Source of the DNA: Pseudomonas sp. ABC1
GTDB taxonomy: Bacteria > Pseudomonadota > Gammaproteobacteria > Pseudomonadales > Pseudomonadaceae
Length of the DNA stretch: 64,000 nt
Direction: 5' to 3'
NCBI RefSeq assembly: GCF_013395055.1
Contig: NZ_CP058349.1
Location: 2,851,501 to 2,915,500, forward strand
Shown one piece after another: positions 1 to 7,702 of this stretch; position 1 is the first letter of the stretch; every line of letters begins with the position of its first letter. The notes beneath the pieces were generated by a model. It was not told where the DNA came from. It was given only the letters and a program-made list of their open reading frames with translations, and made no database searches. Made by a program: the position numbers and the translations under genes.

Positions 1-689
1 CCGACCGGCAGTTCAACCCGTTCATGAACGGCGCCTTGAGCAGCCTCGACGATTTCAATGCCAACTGGGATTTCGACCGTGGCCAGATCGGCGCGGTCGG
101 TGGTTCGGTGTTCTATGCCAGCAGTGGTCCGGGCCTGCCGATCAGTGCCCAGATGCTGCCGCCTGGCACGCCACGCTGGGGCGCGGCCTGGAAACGCGAG
201 ATGGCCTATTGGTATCCGCGCAGCATGGTCATCGGTGCCCACACGACCAACCCCGGGCACCGGGGCAACTATCTGGACCTCGATCCGACCTACCGCGATG
301 CGCTGGGGCAGCCGTTGCTGCGCATCACCTATGACTTCACCGACAACGAGCGGCGCCTGACCCGGCATGCGGCCCAGGTGCTGGAGCGCCTGGCGGGGGG
401 GATGAAGCCGACTCACCAGACCCAGCCACGGGAGGTCGGGCACTGGTCGGTGGAGCGCTACCAGGCGACCCACAACACTGGCGGCACCGTCATGGGGGCC
501 GATCCCGAGACCAGCGTGACCAACAAGTACGGCCAGTCCTGGGCACTGGACAACCTGTTCATCGCTGGTGCGTCGCTGTTTCCGCACAACGCGGCCTATC
601 CACCGACCCTGCTGGTCGGGGCGCTGGCCTACCACACGGCGGACGCCATCGTGCGTCGTTACCGCGCCAACCCTGGGCGACTGGCGTGA
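1..689 (+). CDS. GMC-family FAD-dependent dehydrogenase, C-terminal part (5' truncated by window)
   Basis: The reading frame is open from position 3 to the stop at 687-689, so 228 residues of the C-terminal part are visible and the gene begins before the window. The end matches the GMC oxidoreductase C-terminal domain: HNTGGTVMG, then a segment containing DNLFIAGASLFPHNAAYPPT and a closing LLVGALAYHTADAI. The HN...HNAAYPPT pair places the active-site base residues typical of the membrane-associated sugar/gluconate/alcohol dehydrogenases of this superfamily, rather than of oxygen-dependent oxidases. It overlaps the next gene, a cytochrome c, by four bases (GTGA), which fits a dehydrogenase that hands electrons to a dedicated cytochrome. 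Substrate cannot be told from this fragment; the FAD-binding N terminus is outside the window. Confidence 0.88.
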   Translation, partial: DRQFNPFMNGALSSLDDFNANWDFDRGQIGAVGGSVFYASSGPGLPISAQMLPPGTPRWGAAWKREMAYWYPRSMVIGAHTTNPGHRGNYLDLDPTYRDALGQPLLRITYDFTDNERRLTRHAAQVLERLAGGMKPTHQTQPREVGHWSVERYQATHNTGGTVMGADPETSVTNKYGQSWALDNLFIAGASLFPHNAAYPPTLLVGALAYHTADAIVRRYRANPGRLA

Positions 690-1030
690 GGGTGCTGGCC
701 TGGCTCGCGCTGTTGGTTCCCTGCGCCAGCCTGGCGGCGGAGCCGGGCGCTGAGCTGTTCGAGCCTTGCCAGGTCTGCCACAGCCTGCAGGCCGGGCAGC
801 ACGGCATCGGGCCGAGCCTGCAGGGCGTGGTCGGGCGCCAGGCCGGCCAGGCCAGCGGTTTTCGCTACTCGAACGCATTGCTCGGCAACCAGCGGGTATG
901 GAGCCGCGAGGCGTTGGCTGAATTTCTCTATGACCCCCAGGCCAGCCTGCCAGGCAATCGCATGGCCTTTTCCGGGATGGACGATGCCGCGCAGATCGAA
1001 GCCTTGATCGACTGGCTGTCCCGTCATTGA
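686..1030 (+). CDS. small periplasmic class I cytochrome c
   Basis: A 114-residue protein with a signal peptide (residues 1-18, ending SLAA) followed by one haem site, CQVCH at residues 28-32. Met93 in GNRMAF is the probable distal ligand. The start is GTG at 686, overlapping the TGA of the GMC dehydrogenase gene (GTGA), so the two are translationally coupled. The mature protein (about 96 residues) has the size of a single-haem class I cytochrome. By position it is the electron acceptor of the upstream dehydrogenase, passing electrons to the respiratory chain. Class I cytochrome identity is clear; partnership with the dehydrogenase is inferred from coupling. Confidence 0.9.
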   Translation: MRVLAWLALLVPCASLAAEPGAELFEPCQVCHSLQAGQHGIGPSLQGVVGRQAGQASGFRYSNALLGNQRVWSREALAEFLYDPQASLPGNRMAFSGMDDAAQIEALIDWLSRH

Positions 1031-1164
1031 TGTAACTCCAGGGTATATGCGCCCAGCGTCTAAGCATTGGATTTTATATCGGTTCATCCGAAGGTCCGGC
1101 TGACCTAGCATGGACTGCAACCCATACGGCTATGGCGCCGTCCGTTTCAACGAAGGAGAAATCG

Positions 1165-1713
1165 ATGACCGATGTGCGTGTTCTACTCCTCCCGGGCCGA
1201 GGCAATTCGGGGGAGCGGCACTGGCAGAGCCATTGGCAGAAGCGCCAGCCGCAGTACCGGCGAGTCTTGCAGCAGGAGTGGAGCACCCCGGAGCGGGCCG
1301 ACTGGGTGGCCGCCTTGCAGGCGGTCATCGAGGAAGACGACAGGCCGGTGGTGCTGGTCGCTCACTCGCTGTCGGTCAGCCTGGTGGTGCATTGGGCGCA
1401 ACGCCATGTCGGCCCGGTCAAGGGTGCGCTGCTGGTGGCGCCCAGCGATGTCGAGGCGCCGGACTATCCCGCCGGTACCCGTGGTTTCACGCCGATTCCC
1501 TTGCAGACGCTGCCATTTCCCAGTGTGGTCGTGACCAGCACCAATGACCCGAAGGTCAGCCTGGCGCGCGCCGAACAGTTCGCCAGCGCCTGGGGCGCAC
1601 GCCTGGAAGTCGCGGGAGCCCATGGGCACCTGGGGGCGGACGCGAACCTGGCCGATTGGCCATTCGGCCACGACCTGCTCGATGAACTGGTCAGGAACGC
1701 CGCGAAAACGTGA
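1165..1713 (+). CDS. RBBP9/YdeN-family alpha/beta hydrolase
   Basis: A 182-residue cytosolic protein. The ATG at 1165 is chosen because AAGGAG lies at 1153-1158 and the family start (VRVLLLPGRGNSG) follows directly; a longer in-frame start at 1132 lacks this support. The family features are LLLPGRGNSG..HWQ at residues 7-23, the nucleophile elbow AHSLS with Ser68, an acidic residue Asp128 in TNDP, and His155 in GAHGHLG, followed by the family-typical NLADWPFG. Members are small serine hydrolases with poorly defined substrates. It is separated by about 130 bases from the cytochrome gene and by about 220 from the monooxygenase operon, so it is probably its own unit. Confidence 0.85.
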   Translation: MTDVRVLLLPGRGNSGERHWQSHWQKRQPQYRRVLQQEWSTPERADWVAALQAVIEEDDRPVVLVAHSLSVSLVVHWAQRHVGPVKGALLVAPSDVEAPDYPAGTRGFTPIPLQTLPFPSVVVTSTNDPKVSLARAEQFASAWGARLEVAGAHGHLGADANLADWPFGHDLLDELVRNAAKT

Positions 1714-1800
1714 GGCACATAAGCTTAAAACTTATGCGTATTTCACGATCACGCAGGGCAATGCTACTTAGCAACCCATGTCCTGATGGTGATCAAAAGG

Positions 1801-1822
1801 AATAAGAGCAAGCTCTCTTATT
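1801..1822. promoter_or_regulatory. inverted repeat upstream of the monooxygenase/ABC operon
   Basis: AATAAGAG at 1801-1808 and CTCTTATT at 1815-1822 form a perfect 8-base inverted repeat around a 6-base spacer, within an AT-richer stretch (about 1720-1830) of the leader before the ATG at 1940. It sits 118 bases before the operon, a sensible place for an operator of the CysB-like regulator encoded at 9025-9972 or another activator. No -24/-12 sigma-54 element was found here. The link to any regulator is inference. Confidence 0.4.
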
Positions 1823-1939
1823 GCCGGATAAAAACCATTGCCTGCTCGTGCGAAACCGCGCTCACCCTGCACAGGACAGCCGCATTACCTTTATCCAGCG
1901 TGGGCTTATCGACAGCCCGCGCCCCGCAGGACATACATC

Positions 1940-3292
1940 ATGGCTCGTACAGACTCGCGTAAAATTCATTTCGGCCTCGGCATCCAGGGTGGTGGCGGCG
2001 ACTGGCGCGACCCCTCGATCCCCGATGGGGCCGTCGCCGACATTCGCAGCTACATCAAGCTCGCCCAGTTGGGCGAGCGGGCCAAGTTCGACTTCGCCTT
2101 CATCGCTGACTCGGCCTACGTCACCAAGGACTCCACCTGGCACTTCCTCAGTCGCCTGGAGCCGATCAGCGCGCTGTCGGCGGTGTCTGCCGTGACCGAG
2201 CGTATCGGCCTGGTCGGGACCATGACCACCTCCTACAGCGAACCGTTCACCACGGCCCGGCAACTGGCCTCGCTGGACAAGATCAGCAACGGCCGTGCCG
2301 GGTGGAACGCAGTGACCTCGGCCCTCGAAGGCGTGGCGAAGAACCACGGCCATGACAAGCTGCATGCCCATGAGCTGCGCTATCGCATCGCCCAGGAGTA
2401 TGTCGGCGTGGTCAATGGCCTGTGGGACTCCTGGGAGGACGACGCCTTCGTGCGCAACCGCGAGACCGGCCAGTACGTCGATTTCGACAAGATGCACACC
2501 CTCGACCACAAAGGTGAGTTCTTCTCCGTGCAAGGACCGCTGAACATCGAGCGCTCGCCCCAGGGACGACCGGTGCAGTTCCAGGCCGGTGCTTCGGAGG
2601 CGGGCCGTGATCTCGCGGCCCGCTATGCCGATGCGATCTTCTCCGACTTCGTCAGCTCCGGCGATATCGACGAGGCGCGGGCGTTCTACCAGGACATCAA
2701 GGACCGGGTGCGTGCCCATGGGCGCAATCCGGAGAACGTTCTGGTGTTCCCGGCTATCGCACCGATCGTGGGAGACACCGAAGAGGAGGCCGAGCGTCTG
2801 TACCAGGCTTCGCTCGAGCACGTCGATATCGAGCATGCGGTGAAGTACCTGGGCCGCTATTTCAGCTTCTTCGACTTCTCGCAGTTCCCGCTGGATGAGC
2901 CGCTGCCGGAACTGGGCGACATCGGCAAGGACAGCTTCCGCTCCACTGCCGAGTACTACAAGCGTATCGCCAGGGAGCAGAAGCTCACGCTGCGTCAGTT
3001 GGCCCTGCTGGCCACTCATCCGCGCGGCAATTTCGTCGGCTCGGCGGAGCAGATCGCCGACAAGCTGCAGCATCTGTTCGAGGAACAGGTGGTCGACGGT
3101 TTCATCATCATGGGTGGCCTGCGCACCGCCGGCGCCTTCATCGACAAGGTGGTGCCGATCCTGCAGGCGCGTGGGCTGTTCCGCACGGAGTACGAGGCTG
3201 AGACCTTCCGTGGCAACCTCGGCCTGGACTTCCCGGAAAACCGCCATGCCGCCGCTCGTCGCCTCGGTCAACAGGAGACTCAGCCCGCATGA
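1940..3292 (+). CDS. LLM-class flavin-dependent monooxygenase (NtaA/SnaA/DszA family)
   Basis: A 450-residue flavin-dependent monooxygenase. The ATG at 1940 begins MARTDSRKIHFGLG; longer in-frame starts add unrelated sequence. Family features visible are the N-terminal strand with GIQGGGGDWRDP (residues 14-25), the flavin-pocket segment NGRAGWNAVTS (117-127) and QAGASEAGRDLAAR (215-228), which are hallmarks of the NtaA/SnaA/DszA branch. These enzymes use FMNH2 from a separate reductase to oxidise sulfur heterocycles, sulfones, aminocarboxylates or antibiotics. No flavin reductase is encoded nearby, so FMNH2 must come from elsewhere. It is the first gene of a cluster with an SsuABC-like importer and a CysB-type regulator, which favours an organosulfur substrate; the substrate itself is unknown. 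Confidence 0.9.
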   Translation: MARTDSRKIHFGLGIQGGGGDWRDPSIPDGAVADIRSYIKLAQLGERAKFDFAFIADSAYVTKDSTWHFLSRLEPISALSAVSAVTERIGLVGTMTTSYSEPFTTARQLASLDKISNGRAGWNAVTSALEGVAKNHGHDKLHAHELRYRIAQEYVGVVNGLWDSWEDDAFVRNRETGQYVDFDKMHTLDHKGEFFSVQGPLNIERSPQGRPVQFQAGASEAGRDLAARYADAIFSDFVSSGDIDEARAFYQDIKDRVRAHGRNPENVLVFPAIAPIVGDTEEEAERLYQASLEHVDIEHAVKYLGRYFSFFDFSQFPLDEPLPELGDIGKDSFRSTAEYYKRIAREQKLTLRQLALLATHPRGNFVGSAEQIADKLQHLFEEQVVDGFIIMGGLRTAGAFIDKVVPILQARGLFRTEYEAETFRGNLGLDFPENRHAAARRLGQQETQPA

Positions 3293-4119
3293 GCAAGTCC
3301 AGCCAGTTGCCCGATGCCGGGCGTGAAGTGGAGCGGCGGCTGCAACTGGGGCGCAGCTACCCCAGCCCGCAGCCGCCCGTGTTCGGCAGCGTCGAAGAGG
3401 AGCGCGCGCACCGCAAGCACAAGCTGGCGGCGGCATTTCGCATCTTCGGCAAACTGGGCTACGACGAGGGAGTGATGGGGCATATCTCCGCGCGGGATCC
3501 GGGGGAGCCCGAAACCTTCTGGATCAACCCGTTCGGTGTCAGCTTCAACCTGATCACGGCGGACGACCTGATGCGCGTCGACCTGGAGGGCAATGTCGTC
3601 GAGGGTGAGGGTTATCCTCACCCCGGCGGCATCCCGCTGCATTCGGTAATCCTCTCGCTGCGTCCGGACATCGTTTCGGCGGCGCATACCCATTCGCTCT
3701 ACGGGCGGACCTGGACCACCAATGGCCGTTCGTTGCCACCGGCCAGTGCCGAGTCGGCGGTGTTCTTCGAAAAACATGGCGTCTACGACAGCCATGCCCA
3801 TGGCGAGGGCGACAAGCTGGTCGATGCGCTGAGTGGCAACCGTGCGCTGCTGATGAAGAACCATGGCCTGCTGACCGTTGGCCAGAGTGTCGACGAAGCG
3901 GCTTACCTGTTCGTCTCCCTGGAGAAGATCTGCCAGTCGCAGATCGCCGCCGAGTCCATCGGCTCGACCCAGACCATGGAGCCCGAGCAGGCCCGGCGGA
4001 TTTCCAACTGGTTCCAGCCGTACCACGGCTGGCTCAACTTCCAGCCGCTGTACCAGACCATCCTCAAGGAGCAGCCCGACCTGCTCGACGCCTACCCATC
4101 CGCCAGGAGCGTCTCATGA
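3289..4119 (+). CDS. class II aldolase/adducin-family protein
   Basis: A 276-residue protein coupled to the monooxygenase by an ATGA overlap. The Aldolase_II fold is recognisable from residue 40 onward. The metal ligands are kept: His133 and His135 in AAHTHS and His192 in KNHGLLTVG. Aligning by eye with L-fuculose-phosphate aldolase, the catalytic Glu that precedes the first metal ligands falls on the segment HPGGIPLH (111-118), where no Glu is present. It may therefore be a lyase or decarboxylase-like member rather than a classical retro-aldolase. Context suggests it acts on the product of the monooxygenase. Family assignment is firm, reaction unknown. Confidence 0.85.
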   Translation: MSKSSQLPDAGREVERRLQLGRSYPSPQPPVFGSVEEERAHRKHKLAAAFRIFGKLGYDEGVMGHISARDPGEPETFWINPFGVSFNLITADDLMRVDLEGNVVEGEGYPHPGGIPLHSVILSLRPDIVSAAHTHSLYGRTWTTNGRSLPPASAESAVFFEKHGVYDSHAHGEGDKLVDALSGNRALLMKNHGLLTVGQSVDEAAYLFVSLEKICQSQIAAESIGSTQTMEPEQARRISNWFQPYHGWLNFQPLYQTILKEQPDLLDAYPSARSVS

Positions 4120-5195
4120 ACCATCCGTCCTTCCTGAAACGAACGCTCCTGTTACTGGGGCTGCTGCTTGGCGCCGGCCAGGTGCTCGCCGAGACCCCGC
4201 CGCAGGAAATCCGCATCGGCGGTCCTTCCCTCAGTACCAGCGGGTCGAACCATTGGGGCTGGGGCCTGCTCGGCATCGCACACTCGCAAGGCCTGTTTCA
4301 GGAGGAGTTCAAGAACGATGCCGTCAGCTTCAAGTTCGTCGGTCTGAATACCGTGCCGATGGTCGGCGAGGCGCTGGCCAGCAACCAGATCGACTTCGCC
4401 GGCCAGGGCGACCTGATCTCGCTGATCGGCCGTTCGGCCGGCTTGCAGACCCGCTATGTGCTGCCGGTCAGCAAGTACGCCAATGCCTATCTGGCGGTGG
4501 CCAAGGATTCACCAATCAGCTCGGTCGCCGAACTCAAGGGTAAGCGCGTCGCCTACACCCGCGGCACCTACGTCCATTTGCAGGTGATCCGTATCCTGGC
4601 GGCCAACGGCCTGACCGAGCGCGACCTGCGCCAGGTCAACCTGGACATGGCCACCGCCAACACCGCGCTGGCGACTGGCGATGTCGATGCGGTCTTCAGC
4701 GGGCCTGACCTGCTGCCGCTGCGCGACAGTGGTGTGGCGCGGATCGTCTACACCACCCGCGATGGCGATTTGCATGCGACCGCGCAGACCGGCCTGATCG
4801 TGCGTGAGGATTTCGCCAGTCGCTACCCGGAAACCACCGCTCGGGTGGTCAAGGTCCTGGTGCGCGCCGCCCGCTGGGCTTCCGACGAGGCCAACCGGGA
4901 AGGTATCTACGGGCCCTGGTGGAGCTTCCGCCTGCAATCGGCCGTGGCCGAGGATTCCGCTGGCCGCTCCTGGAAGCAGATCGCCAGCCCGCTGTTCGAC
5001 CCCTTCCTGATCGCCCAGTACAAGGACACCAACCGCCTGGCCAAAGAGTTGCGCTTGCTGCGCGGCAAGGACTTCGACGTGGAGCAGTGGATGGACCGCA
5101 GCTTCCTCGACAAGGCGTTGCAGGACCTCGACCTGCAAGGTTATTGGCCGGCACTGGATGCCGAGGGCCGCGTCATCGACGGCCAGGGTTCGTAA
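4116..5195 (+). CDS. ABC transporter substrate-binding protein, SsuA/TauA/NitT type
   Basis: A 359-residue periplasmic binding protein overlapping the previous gene by ATGA. It has a clear signal peptide (residues 1-25, ending QVLA). The mature part resembles the NMT1/SsuA-like family: an N-terminal IRIGGPSLSTSGSNHWGWGL, SNQIDFAGQGDL for the ligand cleft, and VAELKGKRVAYTRGT. The family carries sulfonates, sulfate esters, nitrate or thiamine precursors. Here it is followed by two permeases and an ATPase, forming a complete importer. The tie to a monooxygenase and CysB-like regulator suggests an organosulfur ligand, by inference only. Confidence 0.9.
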   Translation: MNHPSFLKRTLLLLGLLLGAGQVLAETPPQEIRIGGPSLSTSGSNHWGWGLLGIAHSQGLFQEEFKNDAVSFKFVGLNTVPMVGEALASNQIDFAGQGDLISLIGRSAGLQTRYVLPVSKYANAYLAVAKDSPISSVAELKGKRVAYTRGTYVHLQVIRILAANGLTERDLRQVNLDMATANTALATGDVDAVFSGPDLLPLRDSGVARIVYTTRDGDLHATAQTGLIVREDFASRYPETTARVVKVLVRAARWASDEANREGIYGPWWSFRLQSAVAEDSAGRSWKQIASPLFDPFLIAQYKDTNRLAKELRLLRGKDFDVEQWMDRSFLDKALQDLDLQGYWPALDAEGRVIDGQGS

Positions 5196-5198
5196 GCG

Positions 5199-6023
5199 AT
5201 GGCCGTTCCGATCGCACCTCTCACGAGCTATAGGGTACCCGCCTGGCCAACGCTGCAGGCCCGTCGCCTGGGTCGACTGGCCTGGCCGCTGTTACTGCCC
5301 ATGGCGCTGCTGCTGTGCTGGTGGTTCAGCAGCAGCGCAGGCTGGCTGACCTCGCAGGTACTGCCGGCGCCGGAGTTCGTGCTGGACAGTGGTCGGGACA
5401 TGATCGCCAGCGGGCTGTTGCAGGAGCATGTGTGGATCAGCCTGCAACGGGTGCTGTTCGGCTTTCTGCTGGGCAGTGCCATCGGTCTGGTGCTGGGAGG
5501 TGCCATGGGTTTGTCGGAGCGGTGCAGCGACTACTTCTATCCGCTGCTGCGGTTGGTTGCCTATGTCCCCTTGCTCGGCTGGTTGCCGCTGTTGATGGTG
5601 CTGTTCGGTATTGGCGAGACCTTGAAGATCGTGTTGGTGGCCCAGGCAGCGCTGCTGCCGGTGGCGCTGAATACCAGCAGTGCCATCCGCGCGGTGCCTC
5701 GGCGCTTGCTCGAAGTGGCACAAGTCTATGGTTTCAGCCGTGGCCAGACCCTCTGGCGGGTGATCCTGCCGGCGGCCTTTCCGTCGGTCTGGAGCAGCAT
5801 TCGCTATGCCTTGACCAAGAGCTGGCTGGCGCTGGTGGTGGTGGAACTGCTGGCCTCGTCGGAGGGGCTGGGGTTCTTGATGGTGGACAGCCGTGCGCTC
5901 TACCAGCTCGACGTGATGCTGGTGGCCGTGGCGGCGATTGGCGTGATCGGCTACCTGCTCGATCTGCTGCTGGCCCTGGTCGAGCGGCACATCCTGCGCT
6001 GGCGGCGTTCCGGTTTCGATTGA
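5199..6023 (+). CDS. ABC transporter permease, SsuC/TauC type (first)
   Basis: A 274-residue inner-membrane permease starting three bases after the binding-protein stop. Several hydrophobic segments are visible, beginning at about residue 30 with LLPMALLLCWWF. The cytoplasmic EAA-type loop lies around residues 165-190 (RRLLEVAQVYGFSRGQTLWRV), the coupling helix that docks on the ATPase. Two dissimilar permease genes occur in tandem, so this half probably pairs with the product of the next gene as a heterodimer, unlike the usual SsuC homodimer. Confidence 0.9.
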   Translation: MAVPIAPLTSYRVPAWPTLQARRLGRLAWPLLLPMALLLCWWFSSSAGWLTSQVLPAPEFVLDSGRDMIASGLLQEHVWISLQRVLFGFLLGSAIGLVLGGAMGLSERCSDYFYPLLRLVAYVPLLGWLPLLMVLFGIGETLKIVLVAQAALLPVALNTSSAIRAVPRRLLEVAQVYGFSRGQTLWRVILPAAFPSVWSSIRYALTKSWLALVVVELLASSEGLGFLMVDSRALYQLDVMLVAVAAIGVIGYLLDLLLALVERHILRWRRSGFD

Positions 6024-6032
6024 GGAATTCTC

Positions 6033-6797
6033 GTGGCTGACATCGACTTTCGCCGTCTGCGCCGTGGACTGACGCTTCCGCTACTGCTGTTGCTGGGGTG
6101 GTGGGGCGCCTATGCCTTCGGCATTACCGACAGCAAGCTGTTCGTCGCGCCCGGGCAGCTTATCGACACGGCGCTGTACAGCCCCGAGGGCCGCGCCATC
6201 TGGGGCACCCTGGCGCTCAGCCTGCTGCGTGGCCTGGGCGGGCTGTTGATCGGCCTGGCGCTGGGGCTGGCGTTCGGTGTGCTGCTGGGGGTGTCGCGAC
6301 GCGCGGAGCGATTCTTCGGCCTGACGCTGCATTCGATCAAGCAGGTTTCGCTGTTCGCCTGGTTGCCGCTGCTGTCCCTGTGGTTCGGCTTTGGCGAGGG
6401 CAGCAAGCTCGCGTTCATCGCCTGGGCGGCGTTCTTCCCGGTGTTGCTCAACACCTTCGAGGGGGTGGCCGGCGTGCCGCGCGAACTGGTCGAGGTGGGA
6501 CGGGTAACGGGCTTCAGCCGTTGGCAGATGTTCACCCGGGTGGTGCTGCCAGCGGCCTTGCCGTCGATCTTCAACGGTCTCTACCTGGCGTTGATGTTCG
6601 CCTGGCTGGCCACGCTCGGTGCCGAATACATGCTGGGCTCCGGCAACGGGATCGGTGTGGTGCTGATGGAGAGCCGGGCCGAGTTCCGCATCGACCTGAT
6701 GCTGCTGGCCATCGTGCTGGTCGGTGCGATCGGCTTCCTGCTCGATATCTCGGCCAAGGCGCTGGAGCGCCGTCTGCTGCGTTGGCGCGATCACTGA
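6033..6797 (+). CDS. ABC transporter permease, SsuC/TauC type (second)
   Basis: A 254-residue permease with a GTG start at 6033, ten bases after the previous stop; a GAGGAA sequence lies just before it. It carries the same architecture as its neighbour: a hydrophobic N-terminal helix (LPLLLLLGWWGAYAF), the EAA-type coupling loop PRELVEVGRVTGFSRWQMF and the family end FLLDISAKALERRLLRWR. It is clearly homologous to the first permease but diverged throughout, which suggests an old duplication and a heterodimeric channel. An 89-base gap containing a palindromic repeat separates it from the ATPase gene. Confidence 0.9.
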   Translation: MADIDFRRLRRGLTLPLLLLLGWWGAYAFGITDSKLFVAPGQLIDTALYSPEGRAIWGTLALSLLRGLGGLLIGLALGLAFGVLLGVSRRAERFFGLTLHSIKQVSLFAWLPLLSLWFGFGEGSKLAFIAWAAFFPVLLNTFEGVAGVPRELVEVGRVTGFSRWQMFTRVVLPAALPSIFNGLYLALMFAWLATLGAEYMLGSGNGIGVVLMESRAEFRIDLMLLAIVLVGAIGFLLDISAKALERRLLRWRDH

Positions 6798-6844
6798 ACA
6801 ACCTGTCTTCCAAGGTGCCCGGACGGATGCCGTTGCCGGGGCTC

Positions 6845-6865
6845 GGTGCGCGTGGCGCACCCTAC
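6845..6865. repeat. Pseudomonas-type palindromic repeat (GTAGGGTGCGCC..GCGCACC)
   Basis: GGTGCGC-GTG-GCGCACC at 6845-6861 followed by CTAC. Its reverse complement matches 32811-32831 at 19 of 21 positions, so this is a dispersed element. It lies in the only sizeable gap inside the ABC operon, between the second permease and the ATPase, where its hairpin could affect mRNA stability or gene balance. Confidence 0.7.
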
Positions 6866-6886
6866 GTTATCGAGGAACCACACATC

Positions 6887-7702
6887 ATGGCCCATGCCGC
6901 AGCCCTGGAAATCCGGCACCTGAGCAAGCAATACACGGTCGAGGCGCGCCCGCTAACGGTGCTCGACGACATCAATCTGAGCGTGCGTGCGGGCGAGTTC
7001 ATCAGCATCGTCGGTGCCAGCGGCTGTGGGAAATCCACCTTGCTGCGGCTGATCGTCGGGTTGGAGAGCGATTACCAGGGGCAAATCCTCAGCGACGGCA
7101 AACCGATTTCCGGCACCAGCACCGAGCGCGGTATCGTGTTCCAGGAACATCGCCTGTTTCCCTGGCTGACGGTGGAGCAGAACGTCGCCGTCAGCCTGAT
7201 CAATGCCGCGCTGTCGGCCGATGACAAGCGCGAGGTGGTCCGGCGCCATATCGACCTGGTCGGGCTGTCCGGTTTCGAGAACAGCTACCCGGCACAGCTT
7301 TCCGGCGGCATGTCGCAGCGTGTCGCGATCGCCCGGGCGCTGGTGGCTCGGCCTGGCATCCTGCTACTGGACGAGCCCTTCGGCGCGCTCGATGCCCTGA
7401 CCCGTAGCCACTTGCAACGCGAGTTGCAGGGCATCCTGCAACACGAAGGCATCACCGCCATCATGGTCACCCACGATGTGGACGAGGCAGTGTTCCTTGG
7501 CGACCGGGTGGTGGTAATGGAACCCCGGCCGGGCCGGATCAAACGCATTGTCGAGGTGCCCCAGGCGCGTCCACGGCAGCGTGCCGGGCGCTCGCTCGCC
7601 GCGGTCCGGGACGATGTCATGACGGAGTTCGCCGACCCGCTGGACCTTCCCGAGGCATCGCCATCCGCGCAGGGCGTGGAGTCCTGGAGAATGACCTGGT
7701 GA
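6887..7702 (+). CDS. ABC transporter ATP-binding protein, SsuB/TauB type
   Basis: A 271-residue nucleotide-binding subunit. The ATG at 6887 follows AGGA at 6873-6876. Walker A is GASGCGKST (residues 43-51), the Q-loop is VFQEHRLFPW, the signature is LSGGMSQR (138-145), Walker B is ILLLDEP (158-164) followed by FGALD, and the switch His lies in MVTHDVDEA. The FPWLTVEQNV stretch is typical of the SsuB/TauB/NrtD subfamily. It energises the importer made of the preceding binding protein and two permeases. Its stop overlaps the GTG start of the MFS gene (GTGA). Confidence 0.94.
   Translation: MAHAAALEIRHLSKQYTVEARPLTVLDDINLSVRAGEFISIVGASGCGKSTLLRLIVGLESDYQGQILSDGKPISGTSTERGIVFQEHRLFPWLTVEQNVAVSLINAALSADDKREVVRRHIDLVGLSGFENSYPAQLSGGMSQRVAIARALVARPGILLLDEPFGALDALTRSHLQRELQGILQHEGITAIMVTHDVDEAVFLGDRVVVMEPRPGRIKRIVEVPQARPRQRAGRSLAAVRDDVMTEFADPLDLPEASPSAQGVESWRMTW

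Noticed and set aside
1821..2195. 124-codon frame overlapping the start of the monooxygenase gene
   Set aside because: It lies in another frame of a clearly coding region and shows no domain or ribosome-binding site.
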